Of a stretch of DNA of 64,000 bases, positions 50,306 through 58,155 are shown piece after piece; positions within the stretch are counted from its first letter, which is position 1; each line of letters begins with the position of its first letter. The notes under the pieces were generated by a model. It was not told where the DNA came from. It saw only the letters and a program-made list of their open reading frames with translations, and made no database searches. Source of the stretch: Ensifer adhaerens (GTDB lineage Bacteria; Pseudomonadota; Alphaproteobacteria; Rhizobiales; Rhizobiaceae); assembly GCF_001270265.1 (NCBI RefSeq), contig NZ_LGAP01000013.1, positions 62,001 to 126,000 on the forward strand, given 5' to 3'. A program made the translations under genes and the position numbers.

Positions 50306-50955
50306 GCCAGAACCTTCCGGACAGTGTCGGCCCAAGCCGCCATTCTTGTAACGAGGATCGTCTCGTCCATTTCGATGGCGAGGTCGATATCGTTGGTTTC
50401 AACGTGGCGGAACACCGGCATATTGTCGCCGAGGCTGCTCTTCAGGGCTTCGAACAGAGGAAGCGGACCCTTGACGGTGATCGCGCAGCCTTCACCGGCA
50501 ATAATTCCCTGCCGGATCATCTGCGCCATATCGGCAACGGCGCGCTGCAGGAGCGCCTCCTCCATGACAGGTGCCAGCACACGGGCGGTCTGGTCGCCCA
50601 GAGACACGGCCAGTTGCTCCGTCATTTCCTGAAAGCGTTCGGCCATGCGGCTTGCCGCCTCTTCCTCGAGGCGCCTGGTCAGTGCTTCGATTTCGGCCGC
50701 ATGGGCCGCCTGGAGGTCGGCAATCTGGTTGCCGTGCTCGAAGGCAAGCTCGGCAGCCGCTTCGGCGCGACCCTGTTCGAAAGCCTCGCGACGCTCGGCC
50801 TCGACATCGATCTGCGGCGCAACTGAGCGCGGGGCGTGACGTTCGCTGTCGGAATAATCGACATCTAGATCGGGGAAATACTTCGGCGGCATCATCGACA
50901 ATTCGACTTTCGGCGCGCTGAAATCCTTGAGATAACGGGACAGCATCGCGCTCAT
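50302..50955 (-). CDS. FliH-like protein at the head of the mot operon
   Basis: The 217-aa product has a disordered N-terminus, then a charged Glu/Arg/Ala coiled coil (AERREAFEQGRAEAAAELA, RRLEEEAASRMAERFQEM) and a C-terminal alpha/beta region (CAITVKGPLPLFEALKSSLG, DIDLAIEMDETILVTRMAAW). That order matches FliH/YscL, the regulator of the export ATPase FliI. No other FliH candidate is in the window. The assignment is by architecture, not close identity. Confidence 0.6.
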   Translation of the reverse strand: MSAMLSRYLKDFSAPKVELSMMPPKYFPDLDVDYSDSERHAPRSVAPQIDVEAERREAFEQGRAEAAAELAFEHGNQIADLQAAHAAEIEALTRRLEEEAASRMAERFQEMTEQLAVSLGDQTARVLAPVMEEALLQRAVADMAQMIRQGIIAGEGCAITVKGPLPLFEALKSSLGDNMPVFRHVETNDIDLAIEMDETILVTRMAAWADTVRKVLA

Positions 50956-51406
50956 GGCTGGAACCTCGATGCGCGCAGCACGATAGAAGGCGATCCCCGT
51001 CTGCCTGACAGGCGCCGCCTTACGGCGCAGAATTCCGATGATCCTGACACTGCTGAAATGTCTCCCTCGGGTCCCGCCGCCGATAGCGGCGAACCCTGCA
51101 TTCTTTGACTTACAATGGCCGCGCGGGAATTTTCATTCCGGCGGCGGGCCGATGCAGGCGGCGGCGCAAATCTCATATTGGCCGGCAGTCATCTGACAGG
51201 ACTGCGAGGGAAGGCTATGCGGTCAAACTTGTGCGAAAATGAATGTGTTGGACCGCGCCAGGGCAATTAGCGCGGTCCAACCGTTTCCACCGGGTGCCGT
51301 GACCGACGACGTGGCAGAACTCAATTCGTTCCGGCATCCACCTTTGCGGCGGATTTGGCCGGGTGGTCTCAAACCGGCGACACGCAAGCGCCACCGGTTT
51401 AAAACC
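50956..51406 (-). other. Hairpin-rich intergenic region between a flagellin gene and the mot operon
   Basis: This 450-base gap has no convincing gene. Four inverted repeats are visible. GCGCCG/CGGCGC is at 51012-51028. A two-part stem GGGT-GCCGC/GCGGC-ACCC is at 51069-51096. An 11-bp perfect stem (TTGGACCGCGC/GCGCGGTCCAA) is at 51248-51280. AAACCGG/CCGGTTT at 51371-51400 lies just after the flagellin stop. The last two are probable terminators of the flagellin gene; the first two lie in the leader of the mot operon. Confidence 0.55.
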
Positions 51407-52375
51407 TTACTGCTGGAAGAGGCGCAGTATGTTTTCGGAATTGGTGTTGGCGATCGACAGCGCCTGAATGCCGAGTTGCTGCTGCGTCTGCAGCGCCTTC
51501 AACCGCGTCGATTCCTCATTCATGTCGGCATCGACCAAACGACCGACGCCCTTGTCGATCGTATCCATCAGGTTGGCGACGAAGCTTCCCTGCATGTCGA
51601 TGCGCTTGGTAATCGCGCCGAGCGTCGAACCGGCATCGGTCAACTGCCCGAGGATCTTGTCCACGACGCGGATCATCGCGTCCATGTTGAGAGGTGAGGT
51701 CGTCGCAGTCAGCGTGATTTCGGTGCCCGTCGGCGGTGCAGCGGGCGGGGCGGCGATCAGGTAGTACGGATCGGCGGTGCCCGTCGGCGTCTGCAGAAGC
51801 GCGTCGGCATCGTAGGCCCTGGTCAGCAGGCCGCGCGCCGAGCTGCCCGTGTCGATCAGCATCGATTGCGCCGTGTCGAAGTCGAGCGTCGTGATCGAAA
51901 CATTGCCATTGCCATCGCGGTTGAACGAGGCAACGATCGACTTTGTGCCGACGGCGGCAGTATTGGTGTTGTAGAGCCAGTTCTCGCTCGAGAATGACGC
52001 TGATTGCGCAGCGGACATGAGCTGGTTCTTCAGCTCGGTGATTTCCTTGTTGATCTTGAGCTTATCGACACCGGGCTCGCGCGCGGCGACAAGCTTGGTC
52101 TTGATTTCGGTGACGACATCGATGGATGCCTTCATCGCCGCATAGGCGGTATCGACCTTCGCCGCACCGAGACCGAGCGCGTCCTGAACGGTGGAAAGCG
52201 CGGCGTTGTCCGAGCGCATGGTGGTCGCGATCGACCAATAGGCGGCGTTGTCGGCTGCGGTCTGCACGCGGTACCCGGACGAGATCCGGTCCTGCACTTC
52301 GGCCATGTTGGTGTTGATCGAGCGCAACGTCTGGAGTGCGGCCATGGCGGCCGTGTTGGTCATGATGCTGGTCAT
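51407..52375 (-). CDS. Flagellin, divergent paralogue
   Basis: The 322-aa product has the conserved flagellin ends: MTNTAAMAALQTLRSINTNM and QDRISSGYRVQTAADNAAYW at the N-terminus, and ESTRLKALQTQQQLGIQALS with IANTNSENILRLFQQ at the C-terminus. The middle is more diverged than in the other two copies. It carries an extra Pro/Ala-rich surface segment (around LIAAPPAAPPTGTEIT). It is the third of three tandem flagellin genes and probably a minor or interchangeable filament subunit. Confidence 0.93.
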   Translation of the reverse strand: MTSIMTNTAAMAALQTLRSINTNMAEVQDRISSGYRVQTAADNAAYWSIATTMRSDNAALSTVQDALGLGAAKVDTAYAAMKASIDVVTEIKTKLVAAREPGVDKLKINKEITELKNQLMSAAQSASFSSENWLYNTNTAAVGTKSIVASFNRDGNGNVSITTLDFDTAQSMLIDTGSSARGLLTRAYDADALLQTPTGTADPYYLIAAPPAAPPTGTEITLTATTSPLNMDAMIRVVDKILGQLTDAGSTLGAITKRIDMQGSFVANLMDTIDKGVGRLVDADMNEESTRLKALQTQQQLGIQALSIANTNSENILRLFQQ

Positions 52376-52403
52376 TGGTCACTTGCCCCGAAAGATTTTC
52401 TGA

Positions 52404-52414
52404 GAACATTCCGG
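52404..52414 (-). promoter_or_regulatory. Conserved flagellin leader element, copy 3
   Basis: On the coding strand it reads CCGGAATGTTC, 29-39 bases upstream of the flagellin start at 52375. Closely similar elements lie at nearly the same distance before the other two flagellin genes. A second CCGG lies 10 bases further upstream, at 52424-52427. Confidence 0.5.
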
Positions 52415-52490
52415 AGTGAATGACCGGCAGCGACGGGACTAGCGTCATGCGAACCGCCCCTGTTTTGCCCTGGGGGCGACCCTTCGCTCT

Positions 52491-52551
52491 TAACGAATGT
52501 GTAACGATTGTTTGGTTAACAAACGGTTAACGCCATTCATAAGTCGGTAAC
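52491..52551 (-). promoter_or_regulatory. Phased TAAC repeats upstream of the third flagellin gene
   Basis: TAAC occurs at 52491, 52502, 52517, 52528 and 52548; the third and fourth are full GTTAAC. Two pairs have exactly 11-base spacing (52491/52502 and 52517/52528). Tandem direct repeats about one helical turn apart are how OmpR-family regulators bind, so these are candidate Rem sites. Confidence 0.4.
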
Positions 52552-52614
52552 AAAGGTGAACAAAAATAAGGAAGTATGAAGCAGGCGTTAATTGCGAAAG
52601 GCGGCGCGTCCCAA

Positions 52615-52650
52615 ACGAAAAACCGCGCCGTCCTGTTCGGACGACGCGGC
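52615..52650 (-). terminator. Rho-independent terminator of the second flagellin gene
   Basis: CCGCGCCGTCC (52623-52633) pairs with GGACGACGCGG (52639-52649) with one mismatch and a TGTTC loop. Read on the minus strand it is followed by TTTTTCGTTT. It lies about 60 bases beyond the stop at 52709. Confidence 0.85.
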
Positions 52651-52708
52651 TTCCCGGAGGTCATGATCATGACGGGCGAAGGCTCGCCCACCATGTCCCG
52701 TGCGCCGA

Positions 52709-53629
52709 TTAACGGAACAGCGACAGGATGTTCTGCGAATTGGTGTTGGCGATCGTCAGAGCCTGGATGCCGAGCTGCTGCTGCGTCTGCAGAGCCTTCA
52801 GGCGGGTCGACTCTTCGTTCATGTCGGCATCAACCAGCTTGCCGACGCCCGATTCGATCGAGTCCATCAGGTTGTCGACGAAGTCCTTCTGGAGGTCGAC
52901 GCGCTTGTTGATGGCACCGAGGTCTGCAGCGGAATCGGTCATGCTCTTCAGGACGGTGTCGACGCCGCTGAGGTAGTTGGCCAGTGTCGTTGCCGTTACC
53001 CCAGTGCTGATGTCGAGGGTCAGAACGCTGACGCCGGCGATGGCCGTGCCAGTGGAGTCAAGGAGTGCGTCTGTGAGCAGGCCGTTTGCGGTTGCTGCTT
53101 CGTCGATCAGCATGGTCTTGGTCGTGTCGACGTCGAGCGTCGTCAGGCTGACATTGCTGTTGGCGTCACGGTTGAACGAACCGACGATCGACTTCGTGCC
53201 CGGAGCAGTTGCGCCGGAAGCGGTGTAGAGCCAGTTTTCGCCAGAGAACGAAGCGGACTTGACGATGCTCTTCAGCTGATCCTGAAGCTGCGTGATTTCC
53301 TTCTGGACCTTGGACTTGTCAACGCCCGGCTCGCTGGCAGCAACGAGCTTTGCCTTGATTTCGTCGACGACGGAGATCGCGGCTTTCATGCCGGTGTAAG
53401 CAACGTCGGTCTTGGCAGCGCCGAGGCCGAGTGCGTCCTGAACCGTGCCGAGGGCCTTGTTGTCCGAACGCATGGTCGTTGCGATCGACCAGTAAGCAGC
53501 GTTGTCGGAAGCGTTGCCAACGCGGTAGCCGGACGAAATACGGTCCTGCGTCGTTTCCATCGAGGAATTGATCGAACGCAGCGTGGAAAGTGCGGCCATT
53601 GCCGCGTTGTTGGTCATGATAGACGTCAT
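52709..53629 (-). CDS. flaB: Flagellin (near-identical to its neighbour)
   Basis: The 306-aa product shows both conserved flagellin ends (MTNNAAMAALSTLRSINSSM; LGIQALTIANTNSQNILSLF). Counting by eye, it differs from the flagellin at 53892-54812 at 11 of 306 positions, about 96 percent identity. It should be a main filament subunit. It has its own leader element and terminator, so it is probably a single-gene unit. The flaB name follows Sinorhizobium gene order only. Confidence 0.93.
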   Translation of the reverse strand: MTSIMTNNAAMAALSTLRSINSSMETTQDRISSGYRVGNASDNAAYWSIATTMRSDNKALGTVQDALGLGAAKTDVAYTGMKAAISVVDEIKAKLVAASEPGVDKSKVQKEITQLQDQLKSIVKSASFSGENWLYTASGATAPGTKSIVGSFNRDANSNVSLTTLDVDTTKTMLIDEAATANGLLTDALLDSTGTAIAGVSVLTLDISTGVTATTLANYLSGVDTVLKSMTDSAADLGAINKRVDLQKDFVDNLMDSIESGVGKLVDADMNEESTRLKALQTQQQLGIQALTIANTNSQNILSLFR

Positions 53630-53663
53630 TGGCTGAGTGCCCCTTGGGAAAACTGGATTGAAA

Positions 53664-53676
53664 GGGACATTCCGGG
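53664..53676 (-). promoter_or_regulatory. Conserved flagellin leader element, copy 2
   Basis: On the coding strand it reads CCCGGAATGTCCC, 35-47 bases upstream of the start at 53629. A further CCCGGTAAT lies immediately upstream. Compare copies 1 and 3. Confidence 0.5.
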
Positions 53677-53710
53677 ATTACCGGGAACCGGCGGCCAGCT
53701 TCATGCCTGC

Positions 53711-53778
53711 TAACGCGTTAATCTTGTTGGTTAACCCGCCGTTTCGATAGCCACAGAAAACACCAAGATGGTTAACGA
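53711..53778 (-). promoter_or_regulatory. TTAAC repeats upstream of the second flagellin gene
   Basis: TAAC occurs at 53711, 53732 (as GTTAACC) and 53773 (as GTTAACG), with TAAT at 53719. Two of the intervals are 21 and 41 bases, about two and four helical turns. The elements resemble those before the other flagellin genes and before rem. Confidence 0.35.
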
Positions 53779-53817
53779 AGCTTGAAACCGCAGACGAAAA
53801 AAACATAACGACAAAAG

Positions 53818-53849
53818 AAAAACCGCGCCTCGATCGAGACGCGGTTTTT
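53818..53849 (-). terminator. Rho-independent terminator of the first flagellin gene
   Basis: A 16-bp arm on each side (AAAAACCGCGCCTCGA at 53818-53833 with TCGAGACGCGGTTTTT at 53834-53849) forms a near-perfect hairpin with one mismatch. On the minus strand it is followed by TTTTTCTTTTG. It lies about 40 bases beyond the stop at 53892. Confidence 0.9.
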
Positions 53850-53891
53850 CGTATTGCAATCCGGAACCGAAGTCGCCGGTATCTGAACCGA

Positions 53892-54812
53892 TTAACGGAA
53901 CAGCGACAGGATGTTCTGCGAGCTGCTGTTGGCGATCGAGAGAGCCTGGATGCCGAGCTGCTGCTGTGTCTGCAGAGCCTTCAGGCGGGTCGACTCTTCG
54001 TTCATGTCGGCATCAACCAGCTTGCCGACGCCCGATTCGATCGAGTCCATCAGGTTGTCGACGAAGTCCTTCTGGAGGTCGACGCGCTTGTTGACGGCAC
54101 CGAGGTCCGAAGCGGCATCGGTCATGCTCTTCAGGACGGTGTCGACGCCGCTGAGGTAGTTGGCCAGTGTCGTTGCAGTTACCCCAGTGCTGATGTCGAG
54201 GGTCAGAACGCTGACGCCGGCGATGGCCGTGCCAGTGGAGTCAAGGAGTGCGTCTGTGAGCAGGCCGTTTGCGGTTGCTGCTTCGTCGATCAGCATGGTC
54301 TTGGTCGTGTCGACGTCGAGCGTCGTCAGGCTGACATTGCTGTTGGAGTCACGGTTGAACGAACCGACGATCGACTTCGTGCCCGGAGCAGTTGCGCCGG
54401 AAGCGGTGTAGAGCCAGTTTTCGCCGGAGAAGCCAGCGGACTTGACGACGCTCTTCAGCTGTTCCTGAAGCTGCGTGATTTCCTTCTGGACCTTGGACTT
54501 GTCAACGCCCGGCTCGCTGGCAGCAACGAGCTTTGCCTTGATTTCGTCGACGACGGAGATCGCGGCTTTCATGCCGGTGTAAGCAACGTCGGTCTTGGCA
54601 GCGCCAAGGCCGAGTGCGTCCTGAACCGTGCCGAGGGCCTTGTTGTCCGAACGCATGGTCGTTGCGATCGACCAGTAAGCAGCGTTGTCGGAAGCGTTGC
54701 CAACGCGGTAGCCGGACGAAATACGGTCCTGCGTCGTTTCCATCGAGGAATTGATCGAACGCAGCGTCGAAAGTGCGGCCATTGCCGAGTTGTTGGTCAT
54801 AATAGAAGTCAT
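53892..54812 (-). CDS. flaA: Flagellin (first of the tandem array)
   Basis: The 306-aa product has the conserved flagellin ends (MTNNSAMAALSTLRSINSSM; IANSSSQNILSLFR). It is about 96 percent identical to the next copy. The start at 54812 is chosen because it aligns with the other flagellins; an in-frame extension to 54944 runs through the leader element. The flaA name is by position next to fliP, as in Sinorhizobium. Here a glycosyltransferase gene separates it from fliP. Confidence 0.94.
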   Translation of the reverse strand: MTSIMTNNSAMAALSTLRSINSSMETTQDRISSGYRVGNASDNAAYWSIATTMRSDNKALGTVQDALGLGAAKTDVAYTGMKAAISVVDEIKAKLVAASEPGVDKSKVQKEITQLQEQLKSVVKSAGFSGENWLYTASGATAPGTKSIVGSFNRDSNSNVSLTTLDVDTTKTMLIDEAATANGLLTDALLDSTGTAIAGVSVLTLDISTGVTATTLANYLSGVDTVLKSMTDAASDLGAVNKRVDLQKDFVDNLMDSIESGVGKLVDADMNEESTRLKALQTQQQLGIQALSIANSSSQNILSLFR

Positions 54813-54848
54813 GAGACTGTCCCTCAAATTTACAAGGTTACACGGTTG

Positions 54849-54860
54849 GGGACATACCGG
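54849..54860 (-). promoter_or_regulatory. Conserved flagellin leader element, copy 1
   Basis: On the coding strand it reads CCGGTATGTCCC, 37-48 bases upstream of the flagellin start at 54812. ACCGGTAG follows 12 bases further upstream. Confidence 0.5.
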
Positions 54861-55205
54861 ACTGAAAACGCCTACCGGTAATGACGGACCGGCTTCATGC
54901 CACTCGGCTCCGCTCACGCAAGTGAAGGAAACCAAACCCGTCATGTGACGGTGAATATCGCCTCCAATGCTTGCGATTTCATTAAGGCAGCAAGATATTT
55001 TCGAAGCAAAATCCTATGGTTAACAGCACGTTACTTTCACCTCAGCTCGCTTCGTACGAATGACTTCAGCGAGACTGAATTTATTGGGAAACAATACGCA
55101 ATTCGTTCAGCAATCCCGCCTGGGGCAAGGTTTCTGCTTCAAAACGGTATCTTGGTACATTGACGTTGCACAGGCTTGCGCGGTGACAACGGTTGCGCTT
55201 TTTCC
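54861..55205. other. Divergent intergenic region between the first flagellin and the GT41 gene
   Basis: About 345 bases without a gene. It should contain the flagellin promoter (minus) and the glycosyltransferase promoter (plus). One GTTAAC is at 55019-55024. The stretch from about 54960 to 55100 is AT-rich compared with the genes. No clear promoter boxes were assigned. Confidence 0.5.
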
Positions 55206-57131
55206 ATGGAGCTTCCCTTGAACGCCCACACCATCTTTTCTTCCGCTTCGCGGCAGTATCAAAAAGGTCAGTACACCGAGGCACTCGATTCCCTTAATCA
55301 GTTGCTCGATCTTACCCGCGATGCCAAGACATATGCGCTTTTGGCAAAGGTGCTGCTGAAACTCGGCTTCCGCAGCGACGCCGCGCAAGCCTATCAGTTG
55401 GCCGGCGAAGAAGGCGGATTGCGTTCCGAGCATTTCCTGGCGGAGGCCATGAAGCTGCATTTCGCCTGCGGCAACGATGATCAGGCCTTGAGCCTCGGCC
55501 GGCCCTTGCTCGAGCAGGCAAAGACCGATCCCGAACTTGCCTACATCATCGTGACCTTGTTCCTGAAGCGCGACCAGGCCGATATTCTCGGTCCTTTCAA
55601 ATCGACACTCTCGGCGAGCGCCCGGCAGGAACACCAGGTGCTTGCGGCAAAGCTGCTGACGTCGGATGTCGGAAACAACGATGATCGCGAGATCGTCACC
55701 AACCTGTTCCGGCGGACGCCATCGAACCCGGTCCTGCTGTCGGCCTATCTCGTTTTCATGCAGGAAGTGAACAACTTCAACGAAATCGAAAACTATGCGC
55801 AAGCGCTGGAGCGTGCGGTCCAAGCGACCAACCGCAAATTCCTGCGCGCAGAAACGCCTTTCTACAATGTGCACTGGTGCCGCGATGAAAGGCTGAACCG
55901 CCTGGCCGCTGCGCTTGATCAGCCGTTCCCGCCAACATTGCCCGAGGAACGCCGCAAGATGCAGCACGTGTGGGGCAAGAAGATACGGCTGGGTTACCTT
56001 TCGAACGACTTCTGGGGACCGCACGCGACCATGAAGCTTCTGCAAGCCGTGCTGACCTCGCATGATCGCGAGAAATTCGACGTGACGCTCTTCTGCTACA
56101 CGCCGGAAAAACACCTCGCCGTTGCTGGCGAAGGGCGTCAGACCTGGGGCAAAATCGTCCGCATCGAAAGCCTTTCCGACGAGCAGGCGGCCCAGACGAT
56201 TCGCGACGAGCAGATCGATATCCTCGTCGATCTCAAGGGCCATACGATGAACAGTCGCGTTGCCATCCTCAACCACAAGACCGCACCTGTGCAGACCACA
56301 TGGCTCGGTTTCCCCGGCACCACCGTCAACGTCGACCTCGACTACATCATCGGCGACCGCCACGTCCTTCCCGATGGCAGCGAGGACCACTACTACGAGC
56401 GCTTCTGCCGGTTGCCCGAAACCTACCAGCCGAACGACCCGGCCGGTCGGCCACGGCCGGCAGCGATGACACGTACGCAAGCGGGCCTACCGGAAGACGC
56501 TTTCGTCTACGCATCATTCAACGCCAACCGCAAGATCACCGTTGAAACCATGAAGGCATGGGCCGAGATCCTGCGCAGGACGCCTGACAGCGTTCTCTGG
56601 CTGATGTGCCCCAAGCCGGAAGCCCAGGCCCATATTCTTCGGCGTTTCCAGAGCTACGGTATCACCACAAAACGCATCATCTTCTGCACGAAGGTCGAGT
56701 ACGAACAACACTTGGCGCGTATCCCAGCCGCCGACCTCGGCCTCGACACTTTCCCCTGTAACGGACACACCACGACGTCCGAGCAGTTGTGGATGGGCTT
56801 GCCGGTGCTGACGCCAAAGGGCACGCACTTCGCCTCGCGCGTCAGCGAAAGCCTGCTGCGCGCGATCGGACTGCCGGAACTCGTTACCGCCGATGTCGAC
56901 GACTACATCGAGCAGGCGGTCGCTCTTTACGCAAACCGCGACAAGATTACCGAATACAAGCAGAGGCTCGACGACAACCGGCTGCAGATGCCGCTCTTCG
57001 ACGCAGAACGCTTCTGCCGCCACCTCGAGCAGGCCTACGAGGCGATGGCAGACCGCGCAAGGAAGGGATTGGAGCCCGCATTGATCGACGTGCCGGCCCT
57101 GCCTCCCCGCGCTGGGTCCTTCGCCCTGTAA
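55206..57131 (+). CDS. TPR / GT41 (O-GlcNAc-transferase-like, SPINDLY-type) glycosyltransferase
   Basis: The product is about 641 aa. An N-terminal helical repeat region of TPR type covers about residues 1-255 (SASRQYQKGQYTEALDSLNQ, YALLAKVLLKLGFRSDAAQ). A GT41 catalytic region follows: KKIRLGYLSNDFWGPHATMK, VDLKGHTMNSRVAILNHKTA, TTWLGFPGTTVNVDLDYIIG and LDTFPCNGHTTTSEQLWMGL. GT41 enzymes put a sugar on Ser/Thr of proteins. The gene is the only plus-strand gene in the flagellar block and faces the first flagellin. The ATG at 55206 has a weak ribosome-binding site; a TTG at 55218 with GGAG before it is an alternative, and an open frame continues to 55176. Confidence 0.88.
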   Translation: MELPLNAHTIFSSASRQYQKGQYTEALDSLNQLLDLTRDAKTYALLAKVLLKLGFRSDAAQAYQLAGEEGGLRSEHFLAEAMKLHFACGNDDQALSLGRPLLEQAKTDPELAYIIVTLFLKRDQADILGPFKSTLSASARQEHQVLAAKLLTSDVGNNDDREIVTNLFRRTPSNPVLLSAYLVFMQEVNNFNEIENYAQALERAVQATNRKFLRAETPFYNVHWCRDERLNRLAAALDQPFPPTLPEERRKMQHVWGKKIRLGYLSNDFWGPHATMKLLQAVLTSHDREKFDVTLFCYTPEKHLAVAGEGRQTWGKIVRIESLSDEQAAQTIRDEQIDILVDLKGHTMNSRVAILNHKTAPVQTTWLGFPGTTVNVDLDYIIGDRHVLPDGSEDHYYERFCRLPETYQPNDPAGRPRPAAMTRTQAGLPEDAFVYASFNANRKITVETMKAWAEILRRTPDSVLWLMCPKPEAQAHILRRFQSYGITTKRIIFCTKVEYEQHLARIPAADLGLDTFPCNGHTTTSEQLWMGLPVLTPKGTHFASRVSESLLRAIGLPELVTADVDDYIEQAVALYANRDKITEYKQRLDDNRLQMPLFDAERFCRHLEQAYEAMADRARKGLEPALIDVPALPPRAGSFAL

Positions 57132-57175
57132 AGCCAGAGGGCGGGCTCAGCCGCCGACACGCCTTGCTTCGCCTG

Positions 57176-57202
57176 AAACCCCGCCCGCCCGGCGGGGTTT
57201 TT
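57176..57202 (+). terminator. Rho-independent terminator of the GT41 gene
   Basis: AAACCCCGCC (57176-57185) and GGCGGGGTTT (57191-57200) form a perfect 10-bp stem with a CGCCC loop, followed by more T. It lies 45 bases beyond the stop and keeps transcription from running into fliP antisense. Confidence 0.9.
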
Positions 57203-57409
57203 CGTTCGAGACCAGAGAAGAACCGGCAAATTGCGTACGGCGGCACGCGTCAAGCATGGCGCGGCAATGACGCCGCCGTGCTTCTAACTTGCCGTATGTT
57301 CCCTGGCGAGGTCGACCTCGGGCATTCGGCCGGAGCAGCGGCCACTCGCAAAAGGCGGACGTGTCAGCAGGCCAATGCGACAACGACAAAGGGGAATGGA
57401 GACAGTCGC

Positions 57410-58147
57410 TCAGCTGAACGAGCGTACCAGGCTGCCGACGAGCAGGTTCCAACCGTCGATCAGCACGAAGAAGAGGATCTTGAAGGGCAGAGAGATTGCC
57501 GTCGGCGGCAGCATCATCATGCCCATCGCCATGGTGATGGTGGCGACGATCAGGTCGATCACCAGGAACGGCAGCATGATGAGGAAGCCGATCTCGAAGC
57601 CGCGGCGGATTTCAGAGATCATGAAGGCGGGAACGACGGCACGCAGGTCGACCTTGTCGTCGACGACGACCGTCTGGCCCTTTTCCTTGGCGATATCGAT
57701 GAAGAGCTGCAGGTCCTTGTCGCGGGTATTGGCAAGCATGAATTCACGGAACGGCTCGGCGATGCGCGGCAGCGCTTCTGTTTCCGTAATCTGGTTCTTC
57801 ATCAGCGGATCGATGCCGTCGCGCCAGGCGCGATCAAAAGTCGGCGCCATGACGTAGAAGGTCATGAACAGCGCCAGCGAAACCATGATCATGTTCGACG
57901 GCGTCGTTGCCAGGCCCATACCGGTGCGCAGGATGGCGAAGGCGATCACGAAGCGCGGAAAGCTGGTGACCATGATGAGGATGCCGGGCGCGACCGAAAG
58001 AACGGTCAAAAGGCCGAACGTCCGGATGATCCAGGACGCGGCCGAGCCGTCGATGGGGGTGTTCAGGATGTCAGAGGGAAAACTCTGGGCGCCGGCAATT
58101 CCGGACATCGCCATCATGGCGACTATGAAGGCGATGAGCCGGATCAT
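57410..58147 (-). CDS. fliP: Flagellar biosynthesis protein FliP
   Basis: The 245-aa product has an N-terminal signal-like helix (MIRLIAFIVAMMAMSGIAGA) and further helices. Core motifs include MVTSFPRFVIAFAILRTGMG and SEIRRGFEIGFLIMLPFLVI. It is part of the export gate with FliQ and FliR. It is the last gene of the basal-body operon, 8 bases after fliL. Confidence 0.95.
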   Translation of the reverse strand: MIRLIAFIVAMMAMSGIAGAQSFPSDILNTPIDGSAASWIIRTFGLLTVLSVAPGILIMVTSFPRFVIAFAILRTGMGLATTPSNMIMVSLALFMTFYVMAPTFDRAWRDGIDPLMKNQITETEALPRIAEPFREFMLANTRDKDLQLFIDIAKEKGQTVVVDDKVDLRAVVPAFMISEIRRGFEIGFLIMLPFLVIDLIVATITMAMGMMMLPPTAISLPFKILFFVLIDGWNLLVGSLVRSFS

Positions 58148-58155
58148 TTAGCGAA

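Larger units (their letters stand above)
52709..54812 (-). repeat. Tandem duplication of a flagellin gene
   Basis: Two 921-base flagellin genes (52709-53629 and 53892-54812) are nearly identical over their whole length. The 262-base spacers and leaders are clearly different outside the conserved leader element. Homology confined to the coding part suggests continuing gene conversion between the copies. Confidence 0.85.

Noticed and set aside
54861-54944. N-terminal extension of the first flagellin to 54944
   Set aside because: The extra residues have no flagellin similarity, and the other two flagellins start at the position matching 54812. The extension runs through the conserved leader element.
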